Assembly: GCA_963786295.1 (NCBI GenBank)
Contig: CAWAYV010000029.1
Location: 62,001 to 126,000, forward strand
Direction of reading: 5' to 3'
Source of the DNA: JACCZX01 sp963786295
GTDB lineage: Bacteria > Pseudomonadota > Gammaproteobacteria > Burkholderiales > Burkholderiaceae_F
DNA: 64,000 nt
The notes under the pieces were generated by a model. The model did not search any database, was not told the origin of the DNA, and saw only the letters and a list, made by a program, of their open reading frames with translations. The translations under genes were made by a program, and so were the position numbers. Below are positions 38,258 to 48,216 of the stretch, piece after piece. Position 1 is the first letter of the stretch. Each line of letters opens with the position of its first letter.

Positions 38258-40300
38258 TCAGCTGACCGCCTCTGCCATCACTACCTGCGGCGGCAACGGC
38301 GCGTCGAGTGCAGCACAAATCATGCGCAGCGTGCTGGCGGCACGCCAGTTCGTCTCGCTATCGACAAACGCGGCCGCGGTGGCTGCCTTGATTAGCTGTG
38401 GCTTTGCGAGCGGCGCCAATTGATTCAACCGATCGAGCGCGGCGGATACGTCATCGAGCTTGATCGCATCGCCGCCAACGAGCTGGACGTTTGTGTCAGG
38501 CAACAACAAGGCGCCGGCGTTAAACGCGTGCTCGGGCCGCTTCGGCAGCCGCACAACCGCGACCAACGACAGGACCAGCGCAGCATCCTGCGCCAGCTCG
38601 CTCACCGCGCGGTAGCGCACCGGCACCGCCCTGCCGGCCTCCGGCCCCAGCCGCCGCTTCAGGATCGTGAACAGCAGAAACTCGCGCACCGATACGCGGC
38701 CATCGGCAACGACCAACAAGTGTGCAAGCTTCAGTATTCGCTGCCGCGACTGCTCCGGCAGCTTGCGCAGCGCAGGCATCGCAACATCGAGCAGCGGCTG
38801 GCGTACGCCGGGTGGCAATTGATGAATCAATCCGTGATACCTGTCGGCGATTTGCGAAGCTTCGGCGCCATACGCTTCTGCGATCAAATCGAATTGCTGC
38901 GCACGCAGCTCGCTGTCTTTTTCTACCAGCAACGCATACGTGATCAGCTGCGCATGCACGGCGTCATTGGCCGCGCGCCGCAGGGTGTCGACCGTCGCAC
39001 GCTGCGATTCATCCAATGCGAATTCACGATGCGCAGGCGGCCTGACCGTGCCAACCGCTGCGGCAACTTCGGCCGGCGCGTCGGCGCCGGCCGCCGCCAT
39101 CGCTACCAACCCTGCGACCGGCGACAAGGCATTCACGGTTGCCGTCGCGGGCGATACCACCGTTCGGTGCTCAGCGCCCGATGGCACAAACTGGATCGGC
39201 GAGCGCGGACGCTCGATTTCGAGCGCCGGTTCCAACCCGCCCATCGATAGCGCCAGCGCATTTTCAGGCGCCGGCAAAAACGACTGCTTGCGTCCGTAAA
39301 TGCGTTGCACGCGCTCCTCGAGTGACGGATGCGTGGCGAACAAGCCGCGCACGAAGCTGGGCCGCGCGGCACCCAGAAACAAGTGCGACAGCGTCTCGGC
39401 CTGCGGGTGATCGATGCGTGTACCAAGCCCGGTCGCCTCGCTAAGCCCGCCGATCTTGCGCAGCGCGCCGCCGATGCCGTCGGGATTGCGCGTGAATTGC
39501 ACCGCGCTGGCGTCGGCCAGAAACTCCCGCTGCCTGGAGACCGCGGCCTTGATCAGGCGCCCAAAGAAAACACCGATGTAGCCCAGTATCCACAGCGCGA
39601 TGCCGGCAAAAAACAAAACGGCGAGCGCGTTGCCGCCGCGGCTGCTGCTGCTTCCGCCTCGGCTGCGGCCACCCAACTCCAACAGCAGGCGGCCGGCAAT
39701 CGCAACGATCAACAATCCATGCAGTACGCCGATCAACCGCAGATTGAGCCGCATATCGCCATTCAAGACATGCGAGAACTCATGTGCGATCACCCCTTGC
39801 AATTCGTCGCGTGACAGCCGCGTCAAGGTGCCGCGCGTCACGGCGATCACCGCATCGTTGATCGAATGGCCGGCAGCAAATGCGTTGATCGCCGTTTCGT
39901 TATCCATCACGTACACGCGCGGCACCGCGACGCCCGAAGCGATCGCCATTTCTTCGACGACATTGACCAGTCGCCGATCGAGCAAGTCGCGGGTGGTCAT
40001 ATCGACTTCGCGCGCATCGACCAGATTGGCGACGGCGGCGCCGCCCGCGCTGAGCGAGCTCATCTTGTACAGCGTGCCGCCGCCGATCAGGCCCAGCACG
40101 ACCAGGGTGTTGATGAAGTAAAACCCGGCCGGCAACGCCGCCGCTGTGCGTGCAGTGCCGGCCGGCATCAAAAAGCCAAGGTAGATCGCGGTGGCGGCGA
40201 AATTAACCGCGATAACGATAACAACAACGGCAATGGCGAACAGCACAACGAGACGGCGCGTCGACCGGCGAGCGATCTCCTGATGCTCAAAAAAATCCAC
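38258..40300 (-). CDS. M48 family metallopeptidase with C-terminal TerB-like domain
   Basis: 680 residues. Two N-terminal helices (VLFAIAVVVIVIAVNFAATA and INTLVVLGLIGGG) precede a zinc-protease domain with HEFSHVLNGD (HExxH) near residue 170, two further helices, and REFLADASAVQ, which provides the third ligand. The last 250 residues contain LLVVADGRVSVREFLLF, a TerB-like acidic motif not found in ordinary HtpX. It sits downstream of lemA and a small membrane protein, the usual LemA/M48 pairing. Likely an inner-membrane quality-control protease. Confidence 0.88.
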   Translation of the reverse strand: MDFFEHQEIARRSTRRLVVLFAIAVVVIVIAVNFAATAIYLGFLMPAGTARTAAALPAGFYFINTLVVLGLIGGGTLYKMSSLSAGGAAVANLVDAREVDMTTRDLLDRRLVNVVEEMAIASGVAVPRVYVMDNETAINAFAAGHSINDAVIAVTRGTLTRLSRDELQGVIAHEFSHVLNGDMRLNLRLIGVLHGLLIVAIAGRLLLELGGRSRGGSSSSRGGNALAVLFFAGIALWILGYIGVFFGRLIKAAVSRQREFLADASAVQFTRNPDGIGGALRKIGGLSEATGLGTRIDHPQAETLSHLFLGAARPSFVRGLFATHPSLEERVQRIYGRKQSFLPAPENALALSMGGLEPALEIERPRSPIQFVPSGAEHRTVVSPATATVNALSPVAGLVAMAAAGADAPAEVAAAVGTVRPPAHREFALDESQRATVDTLRRAANDAVHAQLITYALLVEKDSELRAQQFDLIAEAYGAEASQIADRYHGLIHQLPPGVRQPLLDVAMPALRKLPEQSRQRILKLAHLLVVADGRVSVREFLLFTILKRRLGPEAGRAVPVRYRAVSELAQDAALVLSLVAVVRLPKRPEHAFNAGALLLPDTNVQLVGGDAIKLDDVSAALDRLNQLAPLAKPQLIKAATAAAFVDSETNWRAASTLRMICAALDAPLPPQVVMAEAVS

Positions 40301-40315
40301 GGTTGTGTCGCCTGG

Positions 40316-40540
40316 CTAAAGCGGCCGCGAAGCGTAGCCAGCAATCGCGCCGGCACCAATCGCCAGCACCGCCATCGTGAAGATCAGCGACACTGCAGTC
40401 CAGAACATCGTCGGATCATCATCGCGCCGGATCCAGTCGCCCGCGACATCGTTGTCCCACACCGTGCCGCGCCGGACACTGATCACACCCCACGCGATCA
40501 GCCCCACGCCGCAAGCGAGTAGCACCCACATCGCGACCAT
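40316..40540 (-). CDS. small two-helix membrane protein
   Basis: 74 residues. Two hydrophobic helices, WVLLACGVGLIAWGVISV at the N-terminus and MFWTAVSLIFTMAVLAIG after a short acidic loop WIRRDDDP. It lies 15 bp before the M48 gene and 3 bp after lemA, all on the same strand, so it is probably co-expressed with them. No named family is recognised. Confidence 0.7.
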   Translation of the reverse strand: MVAMWVLLACGVGLIAWGVISVRRGTVWDNDVAGDWIRRDDDPTMFWTAVSLIFTMAVLAIGAGAIAGYASRPL

Positions 40541-40543
40541 GGG

Positions 40544-41131
40544 TCAAAACTGAACGCGAACCGCCTGCCTCTCCTCGTCGCTTTCAGTCGCTTGCAACAG
40601 CTCGGCTGCGGTGAACGTGAATGCGCCTGCAATGACGTTGGTTGGAAACTGCTGAACGGCAGTGTTGTAGCTCATCACCGAATCGTTGAACGCCTGGCGC
40701 GCGAATGAGATCTTGTTTTCGGTGCCGGTCAGCTCTTCGGTCAGCTGCATCATGTTCTGATTTGCCTTCAGGTCGGGATACGCTTCAGCCAGGGCAAACA
40801 GTTTGGACAGCGCGCCGCTCAACGCCCCTTCGGCGACCACCAGCCCCTGGATAGCCTGCGTCGATCCCGGATCAGCAGCGGCGGCGGCGTTTGCGGTGAC
40901 TGCGGAATTGCGTGCCCGAATCACATTTTCGAGCGTCTCGCGCTCGTGCTTCATATACGCCTTGGCGGTTTCGACCAGATTCGGAATCAGGTCATAGCGA
41001 CGCTTCAGCTGAACATCGATCTGCGCAAATGCGTTCTTGAACTTGTTGCGCAAACTTACAAGGCGGTTGTAGGCGCCCACCACCCAGAACACGATCGCTG
41101 CGATGACGACCAGCACGATGATCCAACCCAT
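40544..41131 (-). CDS. lemA: LemA family protein
   Basis: 195 residues. An N-terminal helix IIVLVVIAAIVFWVVGAYN is followed by the LemA core: LVSLRNKFKNAFAQIDVQLKRRYDLIPNLVE in short blocks, ARNSAVTANAA, LTEELTGTENKISFARQ and YNTAVQQFPTNV. These are the defining LemA segments. LemA proteins are membrane-anchored, with most of the chain outside, and are typically encoded beside M48 peptidases as here. Confidence 0.95.
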   Translation of the reverse strand: MGWIIVLVVIAAIVFWVVGAYNRLVSLRNKFKNAFAQIDVQLKRRYDLIPNLVETAKAYMKHERETLENVIRARNSAVTANAAAAADPGSTQAIQGLVVAEGALSGALSKLFALAEAYPDLKANQNMMQLTEELTGTENKISFARQAFNDSVMSYNTAVQQFPTNVIAGAFTFTAAELLQATESDEERQAVRVQF

Positions 41132-41282
41132 CGAATCCTCCAGTCAGTTTCGAACCACGACGGCAGTTGCGTGCCGGCCTGTCACCAGAATTTCAAGGCG
41201 CGCGGACTATAAGACAAACGTCCGCGCGTGCAAGCCTGAATTGACGAACGGCGCCCAGCAGGTTTCGTCCGCTGTTCGACCG

Positions 41283-41936
41283 TCAGCGCGACGTTCCAGG
41301 TGTCGTCGTCACCGGCGCCATCGTGGTCGGTGCTTGCGCCGGCGTGGGCGGCGCGGACGGCGACGCGACATCGAACAATTTGACGACCTGTTGCACCCCC
41401 GACACGCGGCTGGCGACGTGCGCCGCAACGTCGGCTTCCTTTTGCGTGACAGTGCCCATCAGATAGATGGTGCGCCGCTCCGTGACGATGTCGATCGAGT
41501 TAAATGCGATCTCCTTTGTGTTGACGAACGCGGCGCGCACGCGGGCACCAAGTGTGTTGTCGTTGGTCCGCTCACTAAATGTTGACGGCGTCGCGACAAC
41601 CAGTTCGTTGTTGACCAGGCGCACGTCTTTCGAGCGCGACGCGACGGTGCCGGCTTGGACCTTGAGTGCTTCGGTAGGCACCTCACCGGTGAGCAGCACC
41701 CGGCGCTCAAAGCTGTTGACGTTGATATGAATGTCGTTGCCGCGCAGCGCCTCTGTCAACTCATTCGCGACTCTTACTTGTAGGGTCTTATCGTCCAGTT
41801 GGGTGCCGGTGCTGCGGCGATCCGTGGCGACGATCGCCGTGCCCGCTGCAACGGCGCCGATTACTAGCGGCGCACAACCAGGCAACGCTAGCGCTACCGC
41901 GGCAGCAGCCAGTATCCATTTAAGAGTCCGCTTCAT
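41283..41936 (-). CDS. BON-domain lipoprotein, DolP/YraP-like
   Basis: 217 residues from ATG 41936 (ATG 41954 also possible). The leader ILAAAAVALALPGC ends in a lipobox Cys. Two BON domains follow: first LDDKTLQVRVANEL ... FERRVLLTGEVP, then LGARVRAAFVNT ... ERRTIYLMGTVTQKEAD. The Thr/Pro-rich tail is low complexity. DolP is an outer-membrane lipoprotein with two BON domains that supports membrane integrity. Its place by yraN, lpoA-like and rsmI matches the E. coli order, though diaA is absent. Confidence 0.9.
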   Translation of the reverse strand: MKRTLKWILAAAAVALALPGCAPLVIGAVAAGTAIVATDRRSTGTQLDDKTLQVRVANELTEALRGNDIHINVNSFERRVLLTGEVPTEALKVQAGTVASRSKDVRLVNNELVVATPSTFSERTNDNTLGARVRAAFVNTKEIAFNSIDIVTERRTIYLMGTVTQKEADVAAHVASRVSGVQQVVKLFDVASPSAPPTPAQAPTTMAPVTTTPGTSR

Positions 41937-41971
41937 TCGAGTCTCCCGCATCATTCACCTTCGCTGCCCAT

Positions 41972-42358
41972 TTACATTTGAAATGCATCACGTATCCACT
42001 CGATTGTGCCACTGCCATCGACCGTGACGACATCGAACCGGCACGCGGGCCAGCGCTCGCCGTACTCGCCGAGCAGCCAATGCTGCGCGGCGCGCGCAAT
42101 TCGCTTCTGTTTCAACGTATTCACGCTGACCGCGGCGCCGCCGAAGCGCAAACTGACACGCATGCGGACTTCGACAAATACCAGCACATCGCGTTCGCGT
42201 GCGACCAGATCAACCTCGCCGTCCCGATAGCGCGCATTGCGCGCCACGATGCGGCAGCCGGCCGCCGCCAAGTGTTTCGCAGCCGCATCTTCCGCCGCAT
42301 CGCCCGCGCGCTGCTTCGGCGTTCGCACCGCAGTGCGCCGCGGCGCCGGCGAGGACAT
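41972..42358 (-). CDS. yraN: UPF0102/YraN endonuclease-like protein
   Basis: 128 residues from the ATG at 42358, which overlaps the LpoA-like stop (TGATG). It is a predicted nuclease of the PD-(D/E)XK fold: AGDAAEDAAAKHLAAAGC, ARNARYRDGEVDLVARERDVLVFVEVR (acid, then E-x-R) in two pieces, and RIARAAQHWL. This matches the YraN family in length and motif order. The cellular role is unclear. Confidence 0.93.
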   Translation of the reverse strand: MSSPAPRRTAVRTPKQRAGDAAEDAAAKHLAAAGCRIVARNARYRDGEVDLVARERDVLVFVEVRMRVSLRFGGAAVSVNTLKQKRIARAAQHWLLGEYGERWPACRFDVVTVDGSGTIEWIRDAFQM

Positions 42359-43494
42359 CAGCGGGCCACCTCCTCGCGCTCGATCGTTCCGTTGCGGTAG
42401 ATCGCCGCCGTCGGAATCCGTTCGACGCGCACGCTTTGCGCGCGATCGACGCGCAAGCGGCCGGTCACACCATCGACTTCGAACCGCAGTTCGCCCTTCA
42501 TCCAGACTTGCGAAATTCGGAACGCATCGATACCGAGCGCGTAGAGCCGCGCCATTTCGAGCGTCATCGGACGCGCTGGCGGCGGGTAGACCATCACCGC
42601 CGGGTGATCGGGCTGCAACAGCCACGGCATATCGACAAACCGCACGCCTTCGAGATCAAACGCGAGTGCGGACGCCACCGGCGAGCCTGCCGGATCGCCG
42701 ACGTTGAGCAGCGACGTTCCGAAAATAGCGATGCCGCGCGGAATACGCGGCCGCACCAGCGACGCCTCGCGCGCGCTGAGCGCCAGAAACACCGCATCGT
42801 AGGTGCCGGTTTCAAACTGCCGGCCGAGCCGATCCAGCGCAGCGGGCGTCGCTTCGATCGTCACCGGTACCTCGCCAGCCGCGCGCAATGTGGTGACATA
42901 GGCCTGCGCGATTCGTCGCTCGATCGCACCGGCGCCGGCCAACACCATGATGCGGGCACCGGTCGACACCCCTGGACGCAGGTTGACGAAACTGGCAAGC
43001 GCGATCTGCACGACCCGATCGGCTTCGGCTTCGGCCGAGAGTGCAAACGCAATCATCGTCGCCGGTGCGCCCGCATCGCGATCCGGAAAGTTCAACGTCA
43101 CGAGCGGCAGCACCGCGCGCCCGCCTTCGACGATGGCGTTGACCTCGTCGCGCCGCAAAGGTCCGATGGCGACGCGCACGCCGCGGTCGCGGGCGGCGGC
43201 GAGCGCGCTGCCGACCTGCTCGACGTCATCGCCGACCTCGATCACCTGAATCGTCGCCGTACTTCCGCTGACCTTGTGCGCGGCAAAGAATCCCTGCCTC
43301 ACTGCCTCCGCAGCCGCGGCAAAAATCCCTTGTTGGTTGGGCAGAACCAGTGCAATCGCCGGCGCGGCTATCGGTTGAGTTGAGTCGATCGCCGGCACAG
43401 TTTGCGCGAGTGCATGCGTCCCCACAGTGCATGCGACACTTACCAGCAATGCCAAGCGCAAGTTCAGCGAGCGAAGTGTGGCGATGGGAACCAT
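42358..43494 (-). CDS. LpoA/YraM-like penicillin-binding protein activator
   Basis: 378 residues from the ATG at 43494. The leader NLRLALLVSVACTVGTHALA is a signal peptide. The rest is a periplasmic type 1 solute-binding fold of the LppC family: IALVLPNQQGIFAAAAEAV, VRVAIGPLRRDEVNAI, AIFGTSLLNVGDP and LYALGIDAFRISQ. Much shorter than E. coli LpoA because the N-terminal TPR part is missing. The ATG lies in an 11-nt overlap with the divergent rsmI start at 43484. Confidence 0.85.
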   Translation of the reverse strand: MVPIATLRSLNLRLALLVSVACTVGTHALAQTVPAIDSTQPIAAPAIALVLPNQQGIFAAAAEAVRQGFFAAHKVSGSTATIQVIEVGDDVEQVGSALAAARDRGVRVAIGPLRRDEVNAIVEGGRAVLPLVTLNFPDRDAGAPATMIAFALSAEAEADRVVQIALASFVNLRPGVSTGARIMVLAGAGAIERRIAQAYVTTLRAAGEVPVTIEATPAALDRLGRQFETGTYDAVFLALSAREASLVRPRIPRGIAIFGTSLLNVGDPAGSPVASALAFDLEGVRFVDMPWLLQPDHPAVMVYPPPARPMTLEMARLYALGIDAFRISQVWMKGELRFEVDGVTGRLRVDRAQSVRVERIPTAAIYRNGTIEREEVAR

Positions 43495-44389
43495 CACGCA
43501 AGACCTGCAACAGAATCGATTGATCGCGCTATCCGAAGTCGCGGCACAGGATCTGCCCGCTGGCTCATTGTATGTAGTCGGCATGCCGATCGGCAATGCG
43601 GCCGACATTACGCTGCGTGCGCTGTGGGTGCTGTCGCAGGCCGACGCAATTGCCGCCGAGGACACGCGCGTCACGCGCCCGTTTCTCGCGCGCTATGGGA
43701 TAGACACACCGTTACTCGCCGCACATCAGCACAACGAGCGCGAAGTGGCGCAACACATCGTCGAGCGGCTCGCACGTGGCGAGCGCGTCGCCATGGTCAC
43801 CGATGCCGGGACGCCCGGGCTGTCAGACCCGGGCGCACTGATCGTACGCACAGCGCTGGAAACCGGGCGGCGCGTGGTTCCCATTCCGGGACCGAGCAGC
43901 GCAATCGCCGCGCTGTCGGTGTCGGGCGTTGGCGCCGGCCCAGTTGTACTTGCCGGCTTCCTGCCGACCGGTGCGCAGCAGCGCGAGCGAAGCTTGCGAA
44001 CGCTGGCCGCAGAGAAAAAGGCGTTCGTGCTGTTCGAGGCGCCGCATCGGATAGCCGATCTAATCGCACTGCTGTCCACGGTGCTTGCGCCGGGGCGGCG
44101 GGTCGTGCTGGCGCGCGAGCTATCAAAGAAATTCGAAACGGTGTCGGTTCACAAAGCCTCCGAGTTGACCGCGTTGCGCGTCGAGGAGCGCGGTGAATAC
44201 GTCGTGCTGGTCGACGTGGCTCCCGCGACCGACATCGATCCGGCTGACATCGATCCGTCCGTGGCCCGCTGGCTCACCGCGCTGCTCGAGGAAATGCCGC
44301 CGTCGCGTGCGGCGGCGATTGCCGCCAAGGCGAGCGGCCAACCGAAGCAGGCGCTGTACGCGCTCGCGCTGCAACTCAAGTCCGCTTAG
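43484..44389 (+). CDS. rsmI: 16S rRNA (cytidine1402-2'-O)-methyltransferase
   Basis: 301 residues from ATG 43484. It methylates the ribose of C1402 in 16S rRNA. Tetrapyrrole-methylase-like motifs are clear: LYVVGMPIGNAADITLRAL, IAAEDTRVTRPFLARY, MVTDAGTPGLSDPGALIV and PIPGPSSAIAALSVSG, with VLFEAPHRIADLI and LARELSKKFETV after. The 3' end overlaps the convergent rlpA by 4 nt. Head-to-head with the lpoA-like gene as in enterobacteria. Confidence 0.96.
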   Translation: MGTITQDLQQNRLIALSEVAAQDLPAGSLYVVGMPIGNAADITLRALWVLSQADAIAAEDTRVTRPFLARYGIDTPLLAAHQHNEREVAQHIVERLARGERVAMVTDAGTPGLSDPGALIVRTALETGRRVVPIPGPSSAIAALSVSGVGAGPVVLAGFLPTGAQQRERSLRTLAAEKKAFVLFEAPHRIADLIALLSTVLAPGRRVVLARELSKKFETVSVHKASELTALRVEERGEYVVLVDVAPATDIDPADIDPSVARWLTALLEEMPPSRAAAIAAKASGQPKQALYALALQLKSA

Positions 44390-44946
44390 TGCTCGGCGTT
44401 ACGCCACTCACCTGATGCGATCTGCGCATGGGTAATGCGCTCGATCTCGACCTGGCCAGTGCCGGCAGCGACGAAGCCGAGCTTCGATGCGGCGGCGTAC
44501 GAAAGGTCGATGATGCGATCCGACTTGAACGGCCCGCGATCGTTGACGCGCACGATGACGCTCTGTCGCGACCGTATGCCGGTGACACGCACGTAACTCG
44601 GAATCGGCAACGTCGGATGCGCAGCCGTCATCGCGAACATGTCGTAAATCTCGCCGCTCGCGGTGCGATTGCCGTGGAACTGCCTGCCGTACCACGACGC
44701 AGCGCCGCGCTCGCGAAATGCCACGTCCGTCGTCAGCGGTGTATAGCTGCGGCCCAGTGCAACGTAGGGCCGGTTGGCGCGCGCCAGAAACGGCTCGATC
44801 CTCGGCACTGCGTCCAAGACCGAAGCAAGATCGCTTGGCGCTCGATCGGGTGGCCCGTCGTTTTGGTAATACCCACCGCGCTGCGTCGTGCCGCACGCAG
44901 TCAGCATGCCCGCAAGAACAATCGGGGTCAGGCCCCGAAGGTTCAT
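44386..44946 (-). CDS. rlpA: septal ring lytic transglycosylase RlpA family protein
   Basis: 186 residues from ATG 44946, overlapping the rodA stop. The leader TPIVLAGMLTACGT is a lipoprotein signal. The double-psi beta-barrel RlpA domain is GAASWYGRQFHGNRTASGEIYD, MTAAHPTLPIPSYVRVT and VRVNDRGPFKSDRIIDLSYAA in short blocks, with the catalytic-type Asp in NDRGPF. A C-terminal SPOR domain is absent. Part of the rod-shape operon. Confidence 0.92.
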   Translation of the reverse strand: MNLRGLTPIVLAGMLTACGTTQRGGYYQNDGPPDRAPSDLASVLDAVPRIEPFLARANRPYVALGRSYTPLTTDVAFRERGAASWYGRQFHGNRTASGEIYDMFAMTAAHPTLPIPSYVRVTGIRSRQSVIVRVNDRGPFKSDRIIDLSYAAASKLGFVAAGTGQVEIERITHAQIASGEWRNAEH

Positions 44947-46062
44947 GACTGCACGAGCTTGCGGTGCGCGGAAATCGCCATCAGCAGCCCGCAAGCCATG
45001 CCCAGCGTGACCAGCGCGGTACCGCCGTAGCTGATAAACGGCAGCGGCACGCCTACGACCGGCAGGATGCCGCTCACCATGCCCATGTTGACGAACGCGT
45101 ACGTGAACATGATCAGACCGATCGCGGCGGCGAGCAAGCGCGCAAACAGTGTTGGCGCGCTGATCGCGATTGCGAACGAGCGCCATACCAGCGCGAAAAA
45201 CAGAAGCACCAGCACGACGTTGCCGACCAGCCCGAACTCTTCCGAGTAAACGGCAAAAATGAAGTCGCTGGTGCGCTCGGGAATGAACTCCAGGTGCGCC
45301 TGCGTGCCCTGCATCCAGCCCTTTCCGAACGTGCCGCCCGAGCCGATCGCGATCATCGCCTGCAGCGTATGAAACCCCTTTGCCGAGCGGATCGGTCGAC
45401 GGATCGATCAGCGTCATTACGCGCTCGCGCTGATAATCGTGCAGCAGCGTCCACGCCACCGGCAACAGCGCGACTCCGCTGACCAACATCACCGCCAGCC
45501 ATTTCCATGGCAAACCGGCGAAGAAAATCACGAACACGCCTGCGGCGAACACGAGTACGGCGGTACCGAGGTCAGGCTGCTTCAGAATCAGCGCGACCGG
45601 TATCGCGAGCAGCACCGCAGCGACCAGAAAGTCGTAGCCGCGCAGCGCACCTTCGCGTTTATGGAAATACCACGCGAGCATCAACGGCACCCCGAGCTTC
45701 ATGATCTCGGACGGTTGAATGCGCGTCACCTTGATATCCAGCCAGCGCGTCGCGCCTTTCACCGTCTCGCCGCTGATTTCGGTCGCGATCAGGAGGCCGA
45801 CGCCGATCACATACACCGGAAGCGCCAGCCGCATCAACCATTGCGGCCGGACGTTGGCGGCGAGAAACAGCGCCGCGAACGCGATGCCGAAGTTGCGAAT
45901 TTGATCGGTCACGCGCCATGGATAGTCGTTACCCGCCGAATACAACGTGATCAAGCCGATCACACCGAGGCTGCCGACAATCGCCATTAGCGCCGGATCG
46001 AACACCGCAACGTACGGACGCGCCAAGGCGCCGATCCGCTGTGCGACGGTGGCGTTGTTCAT
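44943..46062 (-). CDS. rodA: rod shape-determining protein RodA (SEDS polymerase), frameshifted
   Basis: ATG 46062 overlaps the mrdA stop by 4 nt. Peptidoglycan glycosyltransferase. First frame: DPALMAIVGSLGVIGLITLY, then the helices to LIDPSTDPLGKG. At 45375-45378 the run of four G should be three. After the shift, HTLQAMIAIGSGGTFGKGW and the end VPLPFISYGGTALVTLG continue to a stop at 44943. Corrected length is about 372 residues, typical for RodA. The essential nature of the gene argues that the break is an indel error. Confidence 0.93.
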
Positions 46063-48078
46063 TGCGCGGTCCCGGCGATAGCGTTGACCGGCGTCGCTGC
46101 GGCGACGGGCTGCACTCGCAGCGCCGCGCTACGCAACGGCACTTCTTCGTCCGGCCCTTCCTTCGCCGGCGCGTTCGGCACCTTGCCGAGCAACTGATAG
46201 TCGATCACCTGGCGCGCGATCGGCGCGGCGGCGCGTGCACCGAATCCGCCGTTTTCAACCAGCACCGCCAAGGCGATTTTCGGATCGTCGGCCGGCGCAA
46301 ACGCGATAAATAGAGAGTGATCGCGATGGCGTTCGTCGACCTTGCTTTCGACGTATTTCTCGTTTTGCTTGATCGAAATGACCTGCGCGGTACCCGTCTT
46401 GCCTCCCACCTTGTACGGTGCACCCTCGAACGCGCGCCGTCCGGTGCCGCTGATGTTGACCTCAACCATCGCTTCGCGCACCAGCTTCAGGTGCTCGGGC
46501 TTGATGGCAATCCGGTAACTCTCTTGCGGCACCGTCAGCCGCTTTTCACCGGTGCGTGCATCTTCGACGGCTTTCACCAGATGCGGCTTCATCACCACGC
46601 CGTCGTTGGCCAGAATCGCCGTCGCGTGCGCCAACTGAAGCAGCGTGAATGCGTTGTAACCCTGGCCGACGCCGAGCGAAATCGTCTCGCCCGGATACCA
46701 TTTTTGCTTTAAACGCCGCTCTTTCCACGCGGTCGATGGCAATAGCCCGGTCTGCTCGCCTTCGACATCGATTCCGGTGATCTGACCAAAACTCCACGGC
46801 TTCATAAAGTCGTGAATCGTGTCGACGCCAAGATCGTTCGCGACCATGTAGTAGTAAATGTCGCTCGACTTGACGATCGAACGCTTCAAATCGACCGGCC
46901 CCAGCGGCACTTTGTTCGAATCGCGAAAGCGCCGATTGCCGAACACGAACACACCGTTGTCCTGAATTACCTGTCTCGGGCCGCCGCTTGCCGGTCTCCA
47001 GTGCGGCCAGCGCCAAGAACGGCTTGTACGTCGAGCCGATCGGATACGTGCCACGCAACGCGCGATTCAACAGCGGTTTGTCCGGATCGTTGTTCAGCTC
47101 ATCCCAATTTTTCGGGTCGATACCGTCGACGAACAGATTCGGATCGAACGTCGGCTTGGCGACGAACGCAAGCACGTCACCGGTCTTCGGCTCGATCGCG
47201 ATCAGCGCACCGCGCCGATCGCCGAACGCCCTTTCGGCGATCTTCTGCAGTTCGATATCGACCGACAGCACCAGATTGTTGCCCGGCATCGACGCCTTAC
47301 GCGATAGCGTGCGCACCGCCCGACCGCCAGCGGTGATCTCGACTTCCTCATGCCCAGCGGTGCCGTGCAACTCGGCTTCGTAGCTCTGCTCGATGCCGAC
47401 CTTGCCGATATGGTGAGTACCCTGGTAGGCAGTCGTGTCACCACGCTTTTCGATGCGATCCATGTCGTTTGGCGAAATACGGCCGATGTACCCGATCATG
47501 TGAGAGGCAATTTCACCCAGCGGATAGTCGCGGAACAAGCGCGCGCGCAGTTCCACATGCGGAAAGCGATAGCGTTGTGCGCTGAAGCGCGCGACTTCCG
47601 CGTCGGTCAGCCGCGTGCGAATCGGAATCGCGTCAAGCCACTTGCTGTCTTCGACCAGCTTCTTGAAACGGCGCCGGTCGCGCGGCTGCACTTCGATCAC
47701 CTGCGCCAGCTCATCGATCGTCTTCTCGTGGTCGCGCAGACCCTCCGGCGTGATCTCAAGCGTGTAGGCGGAATAGTTGCGCGCGATGATCTTGCCGTTG
47801 CGATCCTTGATCAGCCCGCGATTCGGCGCTACCGGCACGATCGCGATGCGGTTGAGCTCGGCCTGCGCCATGTAGGCGTCGTGCTTGACGACCTGCAGCC
47901 ACGCAAGGCGCGCCAGCAGCGTGACGAACGCAGCAAGCACGAACACCGTCGCCACCGCGATGCGGATCCGAAAGTAATAAACCTCGCGCTCCGGATTGCG
48001 CATCGCCGCGGAGCGCGGACCAAACGAAAGTTCGTCACCGGTCGAGCGACGACGACGAAACAAACGCCTGGAGGCCAT
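46059..48078 (-). CDS. mrdA: penicillin-binding protein 2, frameshifted
   Basis: ATG 48078 (a longer frame exists upstream but overlaps non-coding sequence). Transpeptidase of the rod complex. One membrane helix (about residues 37-56) is followed by the pedestal, ASHMIGYIGRI and the catalytic serine motif GSTYKPFLAL. At 46978-46980 the CCC run should be CC. The second frame carries KSSDIYYYMVANDLGV, VGQGYNAFTLLQLA and the KTGTAQ motif to the stop at 46059. Corrected length is about 672 residues, typical of PBP2. Next upstream is mreD, 138 bp away. Confidence 0.93.
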
Positions 48079-48216
48079 GGCGCGGGATGATAGTGGACGC
48101 AGAGCGAAATCAATGGGATTTGGTGCGCGGTGCAGCAACGCCAATTTCAAAGGCTAAGCGCACCGCATCAATCGGGCGCCGATCGCGAGGTGACGCGGCG
48201 AGGTTCTCGGCGCGAC

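Noticed and set aside
38420..39250. Plus-strand open frame of 276 codons
   Set aside because: Antisense to the C-terminal half of the M48 peptidase; composition is shadow-like.
42199..43383. Plus-strand open frame of 394 codons
   Set aside because: Exactly antisense to the LpoA-like gene, His/Arg-rich and motif-free; the minus-strand protein has signal peptide and family motifs.
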